From: Shewanella profunda
Lineage (GTDB): Bacteria > Pseudomonadota > Gammaproteobacteria > Enterobacterales > Shewanellaceae
Length of the DNA: 64,000 nucleotides
Direction of reading: 5' to 3'
Assembly (NCBI RefSeq): GCF_023283765.1
Contig: NZ_JAKILG010000018.1
Location: 1-64,000, forward strand
Shown: in pieces, positions 18,305-25,963 of the stretch
Layout: the number at the start of each line of letters is the position of its first letter
Numbering within the stretch: the stretch's first letter is position 1
The notes under the pieces: generated by a model
What the model was told of the DNA's origin: nothing
What the model saw: only the letters and a program-made list of their open reading frames with translations
The model's database searches: none
Made by a program: the position numbers and the translations under genes

Positions 18305-18628
18305 TCTAAAAGAATTGATGTAAATAGACGACTTGAGGGATTAATGCCTGCGGCGTAATGGCCAATGGCATTAACCTCAAAGTCGACTCTATAAGCCAAT
18401 ATTGATAGACCCCTACACTTTCGCTCTTATCTCGCTTTCTTGAGCAACTCAAGCAGCAACACAATCTATTAGATTTTCATCCTAATCAGTATCTAGCTAT
18501 CGATGACGTCATCAAGCTTTAATCTAATTGTCATACTTTATAATTATCGTACAAACCTTCTAACGCAAAGAGGGGTCGGCATAGGGTTAACTATTCCGAT
18601 TTGATCACTTTTAGGAAAGTACGAAATT
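18305..18628. other. Intergenic region with a long imperfect stem-loop
   Basis: 18329-18385 can fold into a long stem (CGACTTGAGG...ATTAATGCC with GGCATTAA...CCTCAAAGTCG). It has no T-tract, so it may be a processing or stability element for the chemoreceptor mRNA. GTCAT occurs at 18508 and 18530, 22 bp apart, a weak hint of a Pho box before the phosphatase gene. Confidence 0.5.
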
Positions 18629-20947
18629 ATGAAGTATTCAACAGCAAGTAAGATGTTCACCATGACAGCGATTGCTTGTGCGTTATCAGCATGTAACTCG
18701 AGTGACGATGATAAAAACCAATATGTTAAACCCATCGAGCCCATAGGCACCTCATACACTGAAACCGTTGCAGTGCCTGCTTTATCAGGTTCTGATATCG
18801 CTATCGTCGATGGAAATATTCCGGTTACTAACGATAAAAATAATATTGTCGCCTTTGATGAAACGGCGAGTCCTATGTTGCAAATTTTGAATGGTTTTAA
18901 TCGCATTTGGACTCACGGTGATGAAACATGGGCGAGCACAGGTTCCAATAGCTTAAAGGTTGCAGCAGGTTTCGAGGCATATAACGGCATCGAAGGTGGC
19001 GCTTCAACCAGTACTTCCAAAGCACTGCAACTGAATTTCGACAACAATGCCATTTTGGATCAAACCATATGGCAAGAAAATTTCAATTACGTTGTCACTC
19101 TGACTCGTCCAAACCAAGACAAACCCGATCTGGACAGAAAAGATAAGAGCGTCATAGTAAATGCCTATTTAGACGATCAGCGGGATAAAGGCTTTAGCAT
19201 TACCTCTGGTTTAGGCCCATTAGCTGATGACTATCGAAAAGGCGCTAACTCAACATCACCCTACAAAGTAAATGCCAATGGCGATGTTACTGTGGGCGGT
19301 AAAGTTATCGACATTATGGATAGTGCACGCTTGATGAATAACGACCTTAGTGCGCAAATAACTGCAGCAGATACAAGTTACGGCACCACCGAAATCGATG
19401 GCACCCCCACAGAACTAGCCAATGTCGTCAAAGTACTTAATGCGATCGCAAATTATGGTGCATCGACTGAAGCCCCTAAGTATCACTTCGATTCTCCAAG
19501 ACCTTGGCGCATCAATTCAAGCGATTATTCTGTGGCTTCCTTTACCGATTTTAGCGATTTAACGGCCTTGACTTGTTATAACCTTGATGGCACCTCAACC
19601 GTTAAATATTATGATTTACCCGCTGCTAACAACCGTTTAGTCACCGCTATTGATAGCCTTCGTTGCGCCGCACGAACCATCTATACCGACAAAGGCAATA
19701 ACTCCTACTCAGAAGGTTACAGCGATCCTACTGGTGGCCAATTGTGGGTATCAGGCCGCGCAAAAGACGGTGGGTATCCAAGTGGTCACACAGCGGAAGC
19801 CTTTGACCGGGCACTCGGTTTTGCCTATGCCATGCCAGAACGATTTGCCGAAATGGTGGCGCGTGCGGGTGATTTAGGACAAAACCGCATTGTTGCTGGT
19901 ATGCACTCGCCACTGGATGTGATTGGCGGACGCGTTATGGCAACCGCCATTACAGCGGCAATGCTGAACGACGAAAACAATGCCACTATGGCTAGTGATG
20001 CAGTCACCCAAGCACATAACTACTTTTTAGCCAAAGCCCAAGCGGCAGGTTATGACTCAATCAATGAGTTTGCCCATTGCACAACCGATGCAAGCCCAGC
20101 GTGTGATGCAACGGATGAATACGCCGATCATAAAGCGATGAAAGCAACGTATCGTGCCTATATGACCTTTGGTTTTAATCCATTAAACGAAGAATCAAAA
20201 GCACCTGAAGTCCCTAAAGGCGCTGAAAAACTGTTAGAAACACGTCTACCCTATTTATCTGATCGGCAGCGCAGAGTGGTCTTAGCCACAACTCAAATAG
20301 CCTCAAATTATCCGGTGATCAATCAGTCTCGTGGCTGGGGACGTTTAGATTTAGTCGCTGCTGCAGATGGTTATGGCGCCTTTAATGAAAACACCACAGT
20401 TGATATGGATGCGAGTAAAGGTGGATTTTCTGCACAGGATCGCTGGCGCAATGATATCTCTGGCGCAGGTCGTCTAGAGAAGATTGGCTCCGGTAGTCTC
20501 TCGCTTGAAGGTAACAACAGCTATAGCGGCGGCACAGTGCTAACAGAGGGTACGCTCAAAGCGGCCTCATCAACGGCGTTTGGTAGCAACACTGTCTATC
20601 AAAAAGACGGCACGCTATTAGTTGCTATTGCGGCGGGTGCAACCGATGCCAATCTTGGCGTTTTGAATGTGACTGATTTTGTAAAAGATGGCGGCACACT
20701 GTCACTCGATTTAGCTAAAAATGCCAAGATTAAAGCAGAAAAAACGATGTATCTTTCTGGCGCATTGCAGTTAACAGTACCTACGTTAACCGCGGCTAAA
20801 ACCTACACGATTCTGTCGTCCTCGCATATTGAAGGTAAATTCGATGCCAACAGCATTAGTGCGATGGATAAAGCTAATAAAAGCTACAGCGTATCAATTA
20901 CCTATACTGGTACAGACGCAAGCGTTACGGTAACGCCTAAAGCTTAA
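18629..20947 (+). CDS. Class A (PAP2-type) acid phosphatase lipoprotein with autotransporter-type repeat tail
   Basis: A 772-aa exported protein. The lipobox LSAC gives C22, followed by a Ser/Asp-rich linker. The phosphatase superfamily motifs are present: FDSPRP in the first part, PSGHT at 384-388, and R...H426...D430 in NRIVAGMHSPLD. These make a vanadate-type histidine phosphatase that removes phosphate from small organic esters. After about residue 590 come a short Arg-rich QSRGWGRLDL stretch and a GSGSLSLEGNNSYSGGT segment, which is an autotransporter-associated beta-strand repeat, then a beta-rich C-terminus. No beta-barrel translocator follows. Length is well above the usual 230-300 aa of class A phosphatases. 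Confidence 0.85.
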   Translation: MKYSTASKMFTMTAIACALSACNSSDDDKNQYVKPIEPIGTSYTETVAVPALSGSDIAIVDGNIPVTNDKNNIVAFDETASPMLQILNGFNRIWTHGDETWASTGSNSLKVAAGFEAYNGIEGGASTSTSKALQLNFDNNAILDQTIWQENFNYVVTLTRPNQDKPDLDRKDKSVIVNAYLDDQRDKGFSITSGLGPLADDYRKGANSTSPYKVNANGDVTVGGKVIDIMDSARLMNNDLSAQITAADTSYGTTEIDGTPTELANVVKVLNAIANYGASTEAPKYHFDSPRPWRINSSDYSVASFTDFSDLTALTCYNLDGTSTVKYYDLPAANNRLVTAIDSLRCAARTIYTDKGNNSYSEGYSDPTGGQLWVSGRAKDGGYPSGHTAEAFDRALGFAYAMPERFAEMVARAGDLGQNRIVAGMHSPLDVIGGRVMATAITAAMLNDENNATMASDAVTQAHNYFLAKAQAAGYDSINEFAHCTTDASPACDATDEYADHKAMKATYRAYMTFGFNPLNEESKAPEVPKGAEKLLETRLPYLSDRQRRVVLATTQIASNYPVINQSRGWGRLDLVAAADGYGAFNENTTVDMDASKGGFSAQDRWRNDISGAGRLEKIGSGSLSLEGNNSYSGGTVLTEGTLKAASSTAFGSNTVYQKDGTLLVAIAAGATDANLGVLNVTDFVKDGGTLSLDLAKNAKIKAEKTMYLSGALQLTVPTLTAAKTYTILSSSHIEGKFDANSISAMDKANKSYSVSITYTGTDASVTVTPKA

Positions 20948-21276
20948 TTCAAGCGGTAATGTGACAGACGAATATAACAGGCTAGCATTCTGAATGTTCA
21001 GCTAATGGCATATTCACTAATAGCATAAAGACAAATCTCACCAGCACACAGGAATGGGTGTTGGTGAGATTTTAAAAACGAATTAACTCATCAAAAATTA
21101 ACTCCACTTTATAACGCCAAACTTGAGCAAGCTATGCATGCACAAAAAATGCGATATCAGATCCGCTTCAATCCTAATCCTTACCACTAAAGCTCAGCAA
21201 ATCGAAAATCAACTAAAAGAATTAGAAAAAACCACCCGCAAATAGACGTTTATGGCAAGAACCCGAAGCAGGCGAA
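20948..21276. other. Intergenic region with terminator and a doubtful mini-ORF
   Basis: It holds the stem-loop at 21033-21074. A possible 35-codon ORF (21138-21245, M..KAQQIENQLKELEKTTRK) has a helical, coiled-coil-like end but no ribosome site and no known relatives to me; I do not call it a gene. Confidence 0.4.
21033..21074 (+). terminator. Stem-loop downstream of the acid phosphatase gene
   Basis: AAATCTCACCA (21033-21043) pairs perfectly with TGGTGAGATTT (21062-21072), followed by TTAAAA. It lies about 85 bp beyond the stop. Confidence 0.65.
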
Positions 21277-21687
21277 TTACCAAGAGTCGGCTTGAAAACG
21301 TGCCAATCTAGCCTCTGTAATAGTGCACTGGGTAAGTTGCATCAGCTCACCTAAAGTTATCGCAGGGTTGTTTGTGATAAGCCGAACCAGCTTAGCGTCT
21401 AACGGCTCTAGCTTGTCCACATGTTGCAGTAAGGCCGTATCTAGCTTTTGGATAAGGTAACGAAACTGCCCATCCTCGGCTTTTAACTGCTGCAACTGCT
21501 CGGCTTGCAAGTGTGCAGTGCAGGATTGAATTTGGATAGCCCCGCCCACAATGCACCAATTTCGCGAACGACGCACACGCTTAAGCTCGCAATCATATTG
21601 CCTAGCAATCCCTTGAGCTTGTTTAACCGCATCCCGCCCTATTCGATGAATAAGCGAGGGAAGCGAGATAGTAATGTCTTCATTCAT
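21277..21687 (-). CDS. Ribosome-recycling-factor-like family protein (RRF_GI type)
   Basis: A 136-aa small cytoplasmic protein. The N-terminus ISLPSLIHRIGRDAVKQAQGIA matches a gammaproteobacterial family annotated as ribosome recycling factor-like, which is not the true Frr. The middle has a basic RRSRNWCIVGGAIQIQ strand, and the C-terminal third (ITLGELMQLTQCTITEARLARF) resembles a winged-helix or coiled helix. The function has not been shown. I chose the ATG at 21687 because the upstream in-frame extension to 21741 reads as a non-conserved tail. Single gene. Confidence 0.7.
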   Translation of the reverse strand: MNEDITISLPSLIHRIGRDAVKQAQGIARQYDCELKRVRRSRNWCIVGGAIQIQSCTAHLQAEQLQQLKAEDGQFRYLIQKLDTALLQHVDKLEPLDAKLVRLITNNPAITLGELMQLTQCTITEARLARFQADSW

Positions 21688-22125
21688 AACGGTATGGGTG
21701 ACAGCCAGCCCTAGCCCAAATTCAATGCGAGAACAATTCAATGCGAGAAAGTGTACTCTGAGTCGATTTATTCCGAAAGCTTCAACCTCTGCCGAGCCAG
21801 ATTAGAAGCATTTCAACGAACAAGCTAACCATCAGTCGCAATCAACATGAGCAACGAACATTAGTCATCATCAAAAATGAGCAACAAAATAGTGTCTTCA
21901 TCAACTCAAACACTGCCAACAAATGCACTTAACCTATCCCTTCTGACTTGGATCTACCGCTCTATTGGCAGTATTCAATTGCTACCTCGTACAATTCAAA
22001 TAGCTTTGGGTATAAGCAACATAATCTAACAATAGTTGGCGCGGTTAATTTCTTGAGCATATAGCCTGTATTGCCTACAATAGCGCACGCATTTTTTTCA
22101 CTATAGACAACAACAGACCACGACT
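21688..22125. other. Intergenic region, no gene seen
   Basis: A 438-bp A/T-rich divergent spacer. ATGAGCAACGAACATTAG and AAATGAGCAACAAAATAG form a loose direct repeat (about 21848-21897). No ORF or operator could be supported. Confidence 0.4.
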
Positions 22126-22371
22126 ATGAACGACACAACAGCACAACCAAGCTTACCCGATCGCCTTTCCGTCAACCCACGTAGCCCACACCATGTGGCA
22201 GAAATTTTTGAGCACGATATCGGTATTAAGCTCAATGGCAAAGAACGTTTTGATGTCGAAGAATATTGCATCAGTGAAGGTTGGGTAAAAGTGCCAACAA
22301 AATCATTGGACCGTCGCGGCCAACCACTTTTGCTCACAGTAAAAGGCACAGTTGAAGCGTTTTATCGTTAA
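22126..22371 (+). CDS. DUF3297 family protein
   Basis: An 81-aa conserved protein of unknown function. Nearly the whole length is family sequence: LPDRLSVNPRSPHHVAEIFEHDIGI, NGKERFDVEEYCISEGWVK and the C-terminal KGTVEAFYR. It is small, soluble and probably monocistronic with its own terminator. Its last ~24 codons and terminator are duplicated about 1 kb downstream, on the other side of a toxin/immunity fragment, so the present 3' end may be the incoming copy. Confidence 0.85.
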   Translation: MNDTTAQPSLPDRLSVNPRSPHHVAEIFEHDIGIKLNGKERFDVEEYCISEGWVKVPTKSLDRRGQPLLLTVKGTVEAFYR

Positions 22372-22439
22372 GCCGTTAAGCCTTAGCGCAATAGCGGGAT
22401 CATAACAACGGCCAATTAGATTGGCCGTTTTTGTTTGCC
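22302..22439 (+). repeat. Direct repeat, copy 1 (DUF3297 3' end plus terminator)
   Basis: This 138-bp segment from ATCATTGGAC to TTTGCC recurs at 23324-23454. By eye the copies are about 85-90% identical, with one 7-bp gap in the spacer. It includes the last coding bases of the DUF3297 gene and its terminator. Confidence 0.9.
22407..22434 (+). terminator. Terminator of the DUF3297 gene
   Basis: ACGGCCAA-TTAGA-TTGGCCGT followed by TTTTG, 36 bp after the stop codon. Confidence 0.85.
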
Positions 22440-22476
22440 CAGCAGCAAATGATACTAATTCAATACTACTTGCTGA

Positions 22477-22494
22477 AACTGCACGAGTGCAGTT
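22477..22494. repeat. Perfect 18-bp palindrome in the inserted segment
   Basis: AACTGCAC-GA-GTGCAGTT, inside the segment between the two DUF3297 repeats. It could be an operator, a recombination site or chance. Confidence 0.6.
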
Positions 22495-22608
22495 AACTAC
22501 CATTCGGAACAGCTATCCAGTCGGTTTTTGGCGAAATGGATTAAATCAAACAGCAGTATGCATGTCTACTTATTTGAATATCATCAAGTTTATTTGGGGA
22601 TTGGCTAG

Positions 22609-22761
22609 ATAAAAGCGTTAGAGAGAGGAGAAATAATTGATGTTTCGGTAGCTCCAATATATAAAGGTCCTTCCAGAATACCGGCAGGTATAACAGTAAA
22701 CGCTCAAGATAGTGGTGATTTCTTTGAAAACATTACTCTTCTTAATCCTCGTGGAATGTAG
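22609..22761 (+). pseudogene. C-terminal remnant of a polymorphic toxin (nuclease-like)
   Basis: Fifty codons are open up to the TAG at 22759-22761, after an in-frame TAG at 22606. The translation contains ALERGEIIDVSVAPIYKG, PAGITVNAQDSG and TLLNPRG. The 'PIYkG...P.gi.v.a...' pattern resembles the C-terminus of DNA/RNA non-specific endonuclease toxin domains at the end of Rhs or contact-dependent effectors. The catalytic His motif and everything upstream are absent, so it is a dead tip. Its stop lies 3 bp before the SUKH immunity gene, the usual toxin-immunity spacing. The toxin family is a memory-based call. Confidence 0.6.
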
Positions 22762-22764
22762 ATT

Positions 22765-23295
22765 ATGACCCTATCTGTACTAAATAGCATTTTAACTCCC
22801 CCTAACTTCCCTAATGACTCTGGGATTGGTAACGTTTGGCCTTCTATAGATGAAGGTCTTAGTTTTCCTAGGGATTACATTGCGTTTATTAATCGTTATG
22901 GCACAGGAAGAATTGCCGATTTTATTGCGATATTCAATCCATTTACTACAAATTATGACCTTGATTTTTTTGAGCAGAAGAAATCAATCATTGAGGATTT
23001 CAATTACCTTAATAATGAAGACCCAGAGTATTTTAAATATAATCTCTATCCAGAAATTAATGGCCTTTTACCAATAGGCGTAACGGATAATGGTGATTGC
23101 ATATTTTGGGTTGTTTCCGATCTGAAAGACAGTGAGACATGGGGCACTGCAATAATCGCATCTAGATCGCCAGATGTAGAATATTTTGATGAAAATATAA
23201 CCTCTCTATTGTCTGGTTTATTGTTAAGAAAAATAAGATCAGGATCATTACCTAATAGTTTCCCTCCTAAAAATATTGCCTTTGCAAAAATTTAA
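22765..23295 (+). CDS. SMI1/KNR4 (SUKH) family immunity protein
   Basis: A 176-aa soluble protein of the SUKH superfamily, whose members neutralise nuclease and other polymorphic toxins by direct binding. Family marks are the N-terminal LPxDY-like FPRDYIAFINRYGTGRI, the central EINGLLPIGVTDNGDCIFWVV with the G-D-x-xFW strand, and AIIASRSPDVEYFDENITSLLSGLL. It sits 3 bp after the toxin remnant and is A+T-rich like that remnant, unlike its neighbours, so the pair came together. With the toxin deleted it is an orphan; it could still protect against siblings that carry the full toxin. Confidence 0.8.
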   Translation: MTLSVLNSILTPPNFPNDSGIGNVWPSIDEGLSFPRDYIAFINRYGTGRIADFIAIFNPFTTNYDLDFFEQKKSIIEDFNYLNNEDPEYFKYNLYPEINGLLPIGVTDNGDCIFWVVSDLKDSETWGTAIIASRSPDVEYFDENITSLLSGLLLRKIRSGSLPNSFPPKNIAFAKI

Positions 23296-23306
23296 ACAAA
23301 AAATAA

Positions 23307-23393
23307 ATGGTCATCCGCAATACATCATTGGACTGTCTCGGCCAACCACTGCAACTCGCAGTAAAAGGCACAGTTGAAGCCTTTTATCGTTAA
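23307..23393 (+). pseudogene. Displaced duplicate of the DUF3297 C-terminus
   Basis: ATG followed by 27 codons ending LAVKGTVEAFYR and TAA, which matches the end of the DUF3297 protein. Codons 1-6 are not DUF3297-like. There is no ribosome site. It appears to be the displaced old 3' end, or an imported one, left by recombination. Confidence 0.75.
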
Positions 23394-23454
23394 GCTTTAG
23401 CGCAAAGAGCGGGAGCATAAAAACGGCCAATCTAATTGGCCGTTTTTATTTGCC
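23324..23454 (+). repeat. Direct repeat, copy 2
   Basis: A 131-bp diverged copy of 22302-22439, including a second terminator hairpin (23420-23447, ACGGCCAA-TCTAA-TTGGCCGT then TTTTA). Confidence 0.9.
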
Positions 23455-23765
23455 TACCTAACACCGAAGTTTCAACCTTATGTTTATCTTCCGCCAAATG
23501 ATCACAAGTTGTTATTTAAAATAAGCTTTTGTGACAAAACGCATTGATTAAACCGCACAGAGCAGGTTAAAGTGTGACCACTAAGGAAAACACAGAGCCA
23601 CACTCGACGTCGATTATCGAGCACGCTATTTAGGGATGAAGAAGCACATCAATTATCTGCCTCGCCCCTCTTAAAAGCCACCTCTGTCACCCAGTTAAAT
23701 CAGCACATGGTAAGCATGTGTGCCGAATGGGATTAACGATAAACCTTTTGACTTCAAGGATGTAA
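23455..23765. other. Intergenic region before the NERD gene
   Basis: About 310 bp of ordinary base composition. No ORF, hairpin with T-tract or operator was recognised apart from the AAGGATG ribosome site at its end. Confidence 0.4.
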
Positions 23766-24674
23766 ATGGCAGATTTTACTAACAATATTTTATCGGTAGC
23801 GATCATCCTCTCCAGCATGTTTGTCACTATTGGTATCATGCATGGCTTGCTGAAATATCGCGATGCCACGGTAAAGCTGCCAGTCGATCGCGAACAACTC
23901 GCCCGCATTCCCGCCTATGGTTTACAAGAGCAAATCCAAGATCTGCAAATGGACTTGATCGGCAGCATGCTGATGGGCGCGATGATTGTATCCCTGCCGT
24001 TTGCCGTCAGCAGCATTAAAGCCCACATCATCGTCGGTCAATTTCCGTGGATATCTGTCACAACGGGTTTAATGGGATTAGCCTATTGCGGCGTTAAAAC
24101 ATGGCAAAACTTTTCAAAGCTCACCAAATTACGCTTAGGCCACACAGCCGAAATCGCCACAGCCAATGAGCTTATCGGCTTACAAGCCTTGGGTTATCAA
24201 GTGTTTCACGATGTCCAAGCCGACGGCTTTAATATCGACCACCTCATTATCGGCAAAAATGGCGTATTCGCGATTGAAACCAAAGGCCGCCATAAGCGCA
24301 ATAAAGACCTACGCCAAACCAATTGCAAAGGTAATGGCAGCAAGGGCTATCAAGTATTTTATAAAGACGGGCGCTTAAACTTCCCCTCGTGGACAGAAAC
24401 CAAACCCATAGAACAGGCCGAACGACAAAGCAAATGGGTCAGCCAATGGTTAACCAAGGCCACAGGAACACCAGTATCCTCAACCCCAGTCCTAGTATTC
24501 CCCGGCTGGTATGTCACCTGCCAGACAAAACCACCGTTCCCGATTATCAGCCACAAATTTCTAGTTGGCACAATTCCAACACTCAGAACCCAAGCACTTA
24601 CCCAGCAACAAGTCGACACCATCATCTACCAAGTCGCCCAAAGATGCCTGAGTAAAAGCGAGGTGGGGAAATGA
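23766..24674 (+). CDS. Membrane-anchored NERD-domain (nuclease-related) protein
   Basis: A 302-aa protein with an N-terminal membrane helix (about 8-28), two more hydrophobic segments (about 68-112), then a cytoplasmic NERD domain (about 123-235). Conserved NERD features are GHTAEIATANEL, YQVFHDV, FNIDHLIIGKNGVFAIETKGR (restriction-endonuclease-like D...ExK), then TKPIEQAERQ and PVLVFPGWYV. NERD proteins are predicted DNA-processing or nuclease proteins; activity and target are unknown. AAGGATG precedes the ATG. Base composition is host-like, so it may be resident, with the A+T-rich operon inserted just behind it. Confidence 0.88.
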   Translation: MADFTNNILSVAIILSSMFVTIGIMHGLLKYRDATVKLPVDREQLARIPAYGLQEQIQDLQMDLIGSMLMGAMIVSLPFAVSSIKAHIIVGQFPWISVTTGLMGLAYCGVKTWQNFSKLTKLRLGHTAEIATANELIGLQALGYQVFHDVQADGFNIDHLIIGKNGVFAIETKGRHKRNKDLRQTNCKGNGSKGYQVFYKDGRLNFPSWTETKPIEQAERQSKWVSQWLTKATGTPVSSTPVLVFPGWYVTCQTKPPFPIISHKFLVGTIPTLRTQALTQQQVDTIIYQVAQRCLSKSEVGK

Positions 24675-24741
24675 TGGAAATAAGAACGCTAATTCCATAC
24701 AGGAGACTAAAATCTATAACATCTTAAATAACGATGCTATC

Positions 24742-24769
24742 TTAGAAAATAAAACTGATGTAATATACA
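24742..24769 (+). promoter_or_regulatory. Candidate promoter of the A+T-rich operon
   Basis: TTAGAA (24742-24747) and TATACA (24764-24769) are 16 bp apart, 27 bp before the first ATG. A second TATAAT at 24790-24795 touches the start codon and would give a leaderless mRNA. Only sequence resemblance supports either. Confidence 0.4.
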
Positions 24770-24796
24770 TTAACAAATGAAATCACACCTATAATA

Positions 24797-25963
24797 ATGC
24801 AACTAAATCAATACTATACGAGTGACATTTACGGTGATTTATTAGTTAAAAACTTAACTATAGCGTCTCCAAAAACAGCTTTGGATCTTGGCTTCGGTGC
24901 GGGAGATCTTTTGTGTGCAGCAAAAAGAAGATGGGGTAATCTAAGCTTAATCGGTATTGACATAGATAAGAAAAATATTCTTAATGCCGAATCAAAAAAT
25001 TTAATTAAAGCTTTAGAATTAAGTGGTTTCGAACCTTCATTACCAGATATCATTAATGATAACTTTGGGGACATTGATTTATTGATATCAAATCCCCCAT
25101 ATTTCTCATGCGACCTTGACTATAATAATAAAAAAATACTAGATGCAATTGGATTATTAGATTGCATATCAAAGAAACTAAAAAAAGTCCCAGCAGAACT
25201 TATTTTTCTTGCTCAAAATCTTAGACTACTAACAGAAACTGGAGAAATTGGAATTATAGTTCCGGCTGGCTTGATATCTGGTCAAAGATGGCTACCTGTA
25301 CGTCAATTTTTATTTGAAAAATATAATGTAACCAATATAATTCAATTACCTGAAACCAGTTTTAAAAAAACCGATGCACAAACTTTTATTATTATACTTA
25401 AAAATAAAGTAAAGAAAAAAAATAGTATCCCTTTATCATACATTGATAAAGACAATGCAATTGATGTTGATATTTCTGATGCTACAATTAGATCTGACTA
25501 TCGATTTTACAAAGAAATAAAAGACTTAGGATGCACAGACAAATTATCAAGTGAAGATTTTATAATATATAGAGGAAATAAGTCTCACAATGAACTAGTC
25601 AGAATAGGAATTAAACATATACACACTACTGACATGCCTAATGACCCAGCAACAATAAATATTAAGATGAATCAGCTCAATAATGTCAAAAATGCAAAGA
25701 CCAATGACATTTTAATAGCAAGAGTTGGTAGAAGATGTTTAGGCAGAACCTTATATATAAACTCTGGCATCACTCCTATAAGTGATTGTATTATAGGGAT
25801 TACGCCTAAAAATAAAGAGATCGGTGATAAAATATGGAAAAAATTATCATCTACAGAGTGTAGAAAGTATTTAAATAATGCTGCATTAGGCGTTGGAGCA
25901 AAATATATTACTTATAAAACAATAAAGGATTATTTAACAAACGAATATGCAACTACCAAATAA
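24797..25963 (+). CDS. N6-adenine DNA methyltransferase with C-terminal recognition domain
   Basis: A 388-aa putative SAM-dependent methyltransferase and first gene of a four-gene operon. SAM motif I is ALDLGFGAGDLL (28-39), the acidic GIDIDKKNI follows, and the catalytic NPPY is at 99-102. GEIGIIVPAGLI and QRWLPVRQFLFE belong to the gamma/type IIG layout. From about 250 a target-recognition-like region follows, ending ALGVGAKYITYKTIKDY, which resembles type I/IIG specificity domains. No nuclease domain is fused. Codons rich in ATA and AGA and the low G+C differ from the neighbours. No clear ribosome site precedes the ATG. Its end overlaps the next gene by 17 nt. Probably marks host DNA. Confidence 0.85.
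   Translation: MQLNQYYTSDIYGDLLVKNLTIASPKTALDLGFGAGDLLCAAKRRWGNLSLIGIDIDKKNILNAESKNLIKALELSGFEPSLPDIINDNFGDIDLLISNPPYFSCDLDYNNKKILDAIGLLDCISKKLKKVPAELIFLAQNLRLLTETGEIGIIVPAGLISGQRWLPVRQFLFEKYNVTNIIQLPETSFKKTDAQTFIIILKNKVKKKNSIPLSYIDKDNAIDVDISDATIRSDYRFYKEIKDLGCTDKLSSEDFIIYRGNKSHNELVRIGIKHIHTTDMPNDPATINIKMNQLNNVKNAKTNDILIARVGRRCLGRTLYINSGITPISDCIIGITPKNKEIGDKIWKKLSSTECRKYLNNAALGVGAKYITYKTIKDYLTNEYATTK

Noticed and set aside
18508-18534. Pho box before the class A acid phosphatase
   Set aside because: Two GTCAT units 22 bp apart lack the middle 11-bp unit. Too weak to list as a feature.
22421-22612. 63-aa ORF across the terminator and the inserted segment
   Set aside because: It starts inside the terminator hairpin of the DUF3297 gene, has no ribosome site and no family character.
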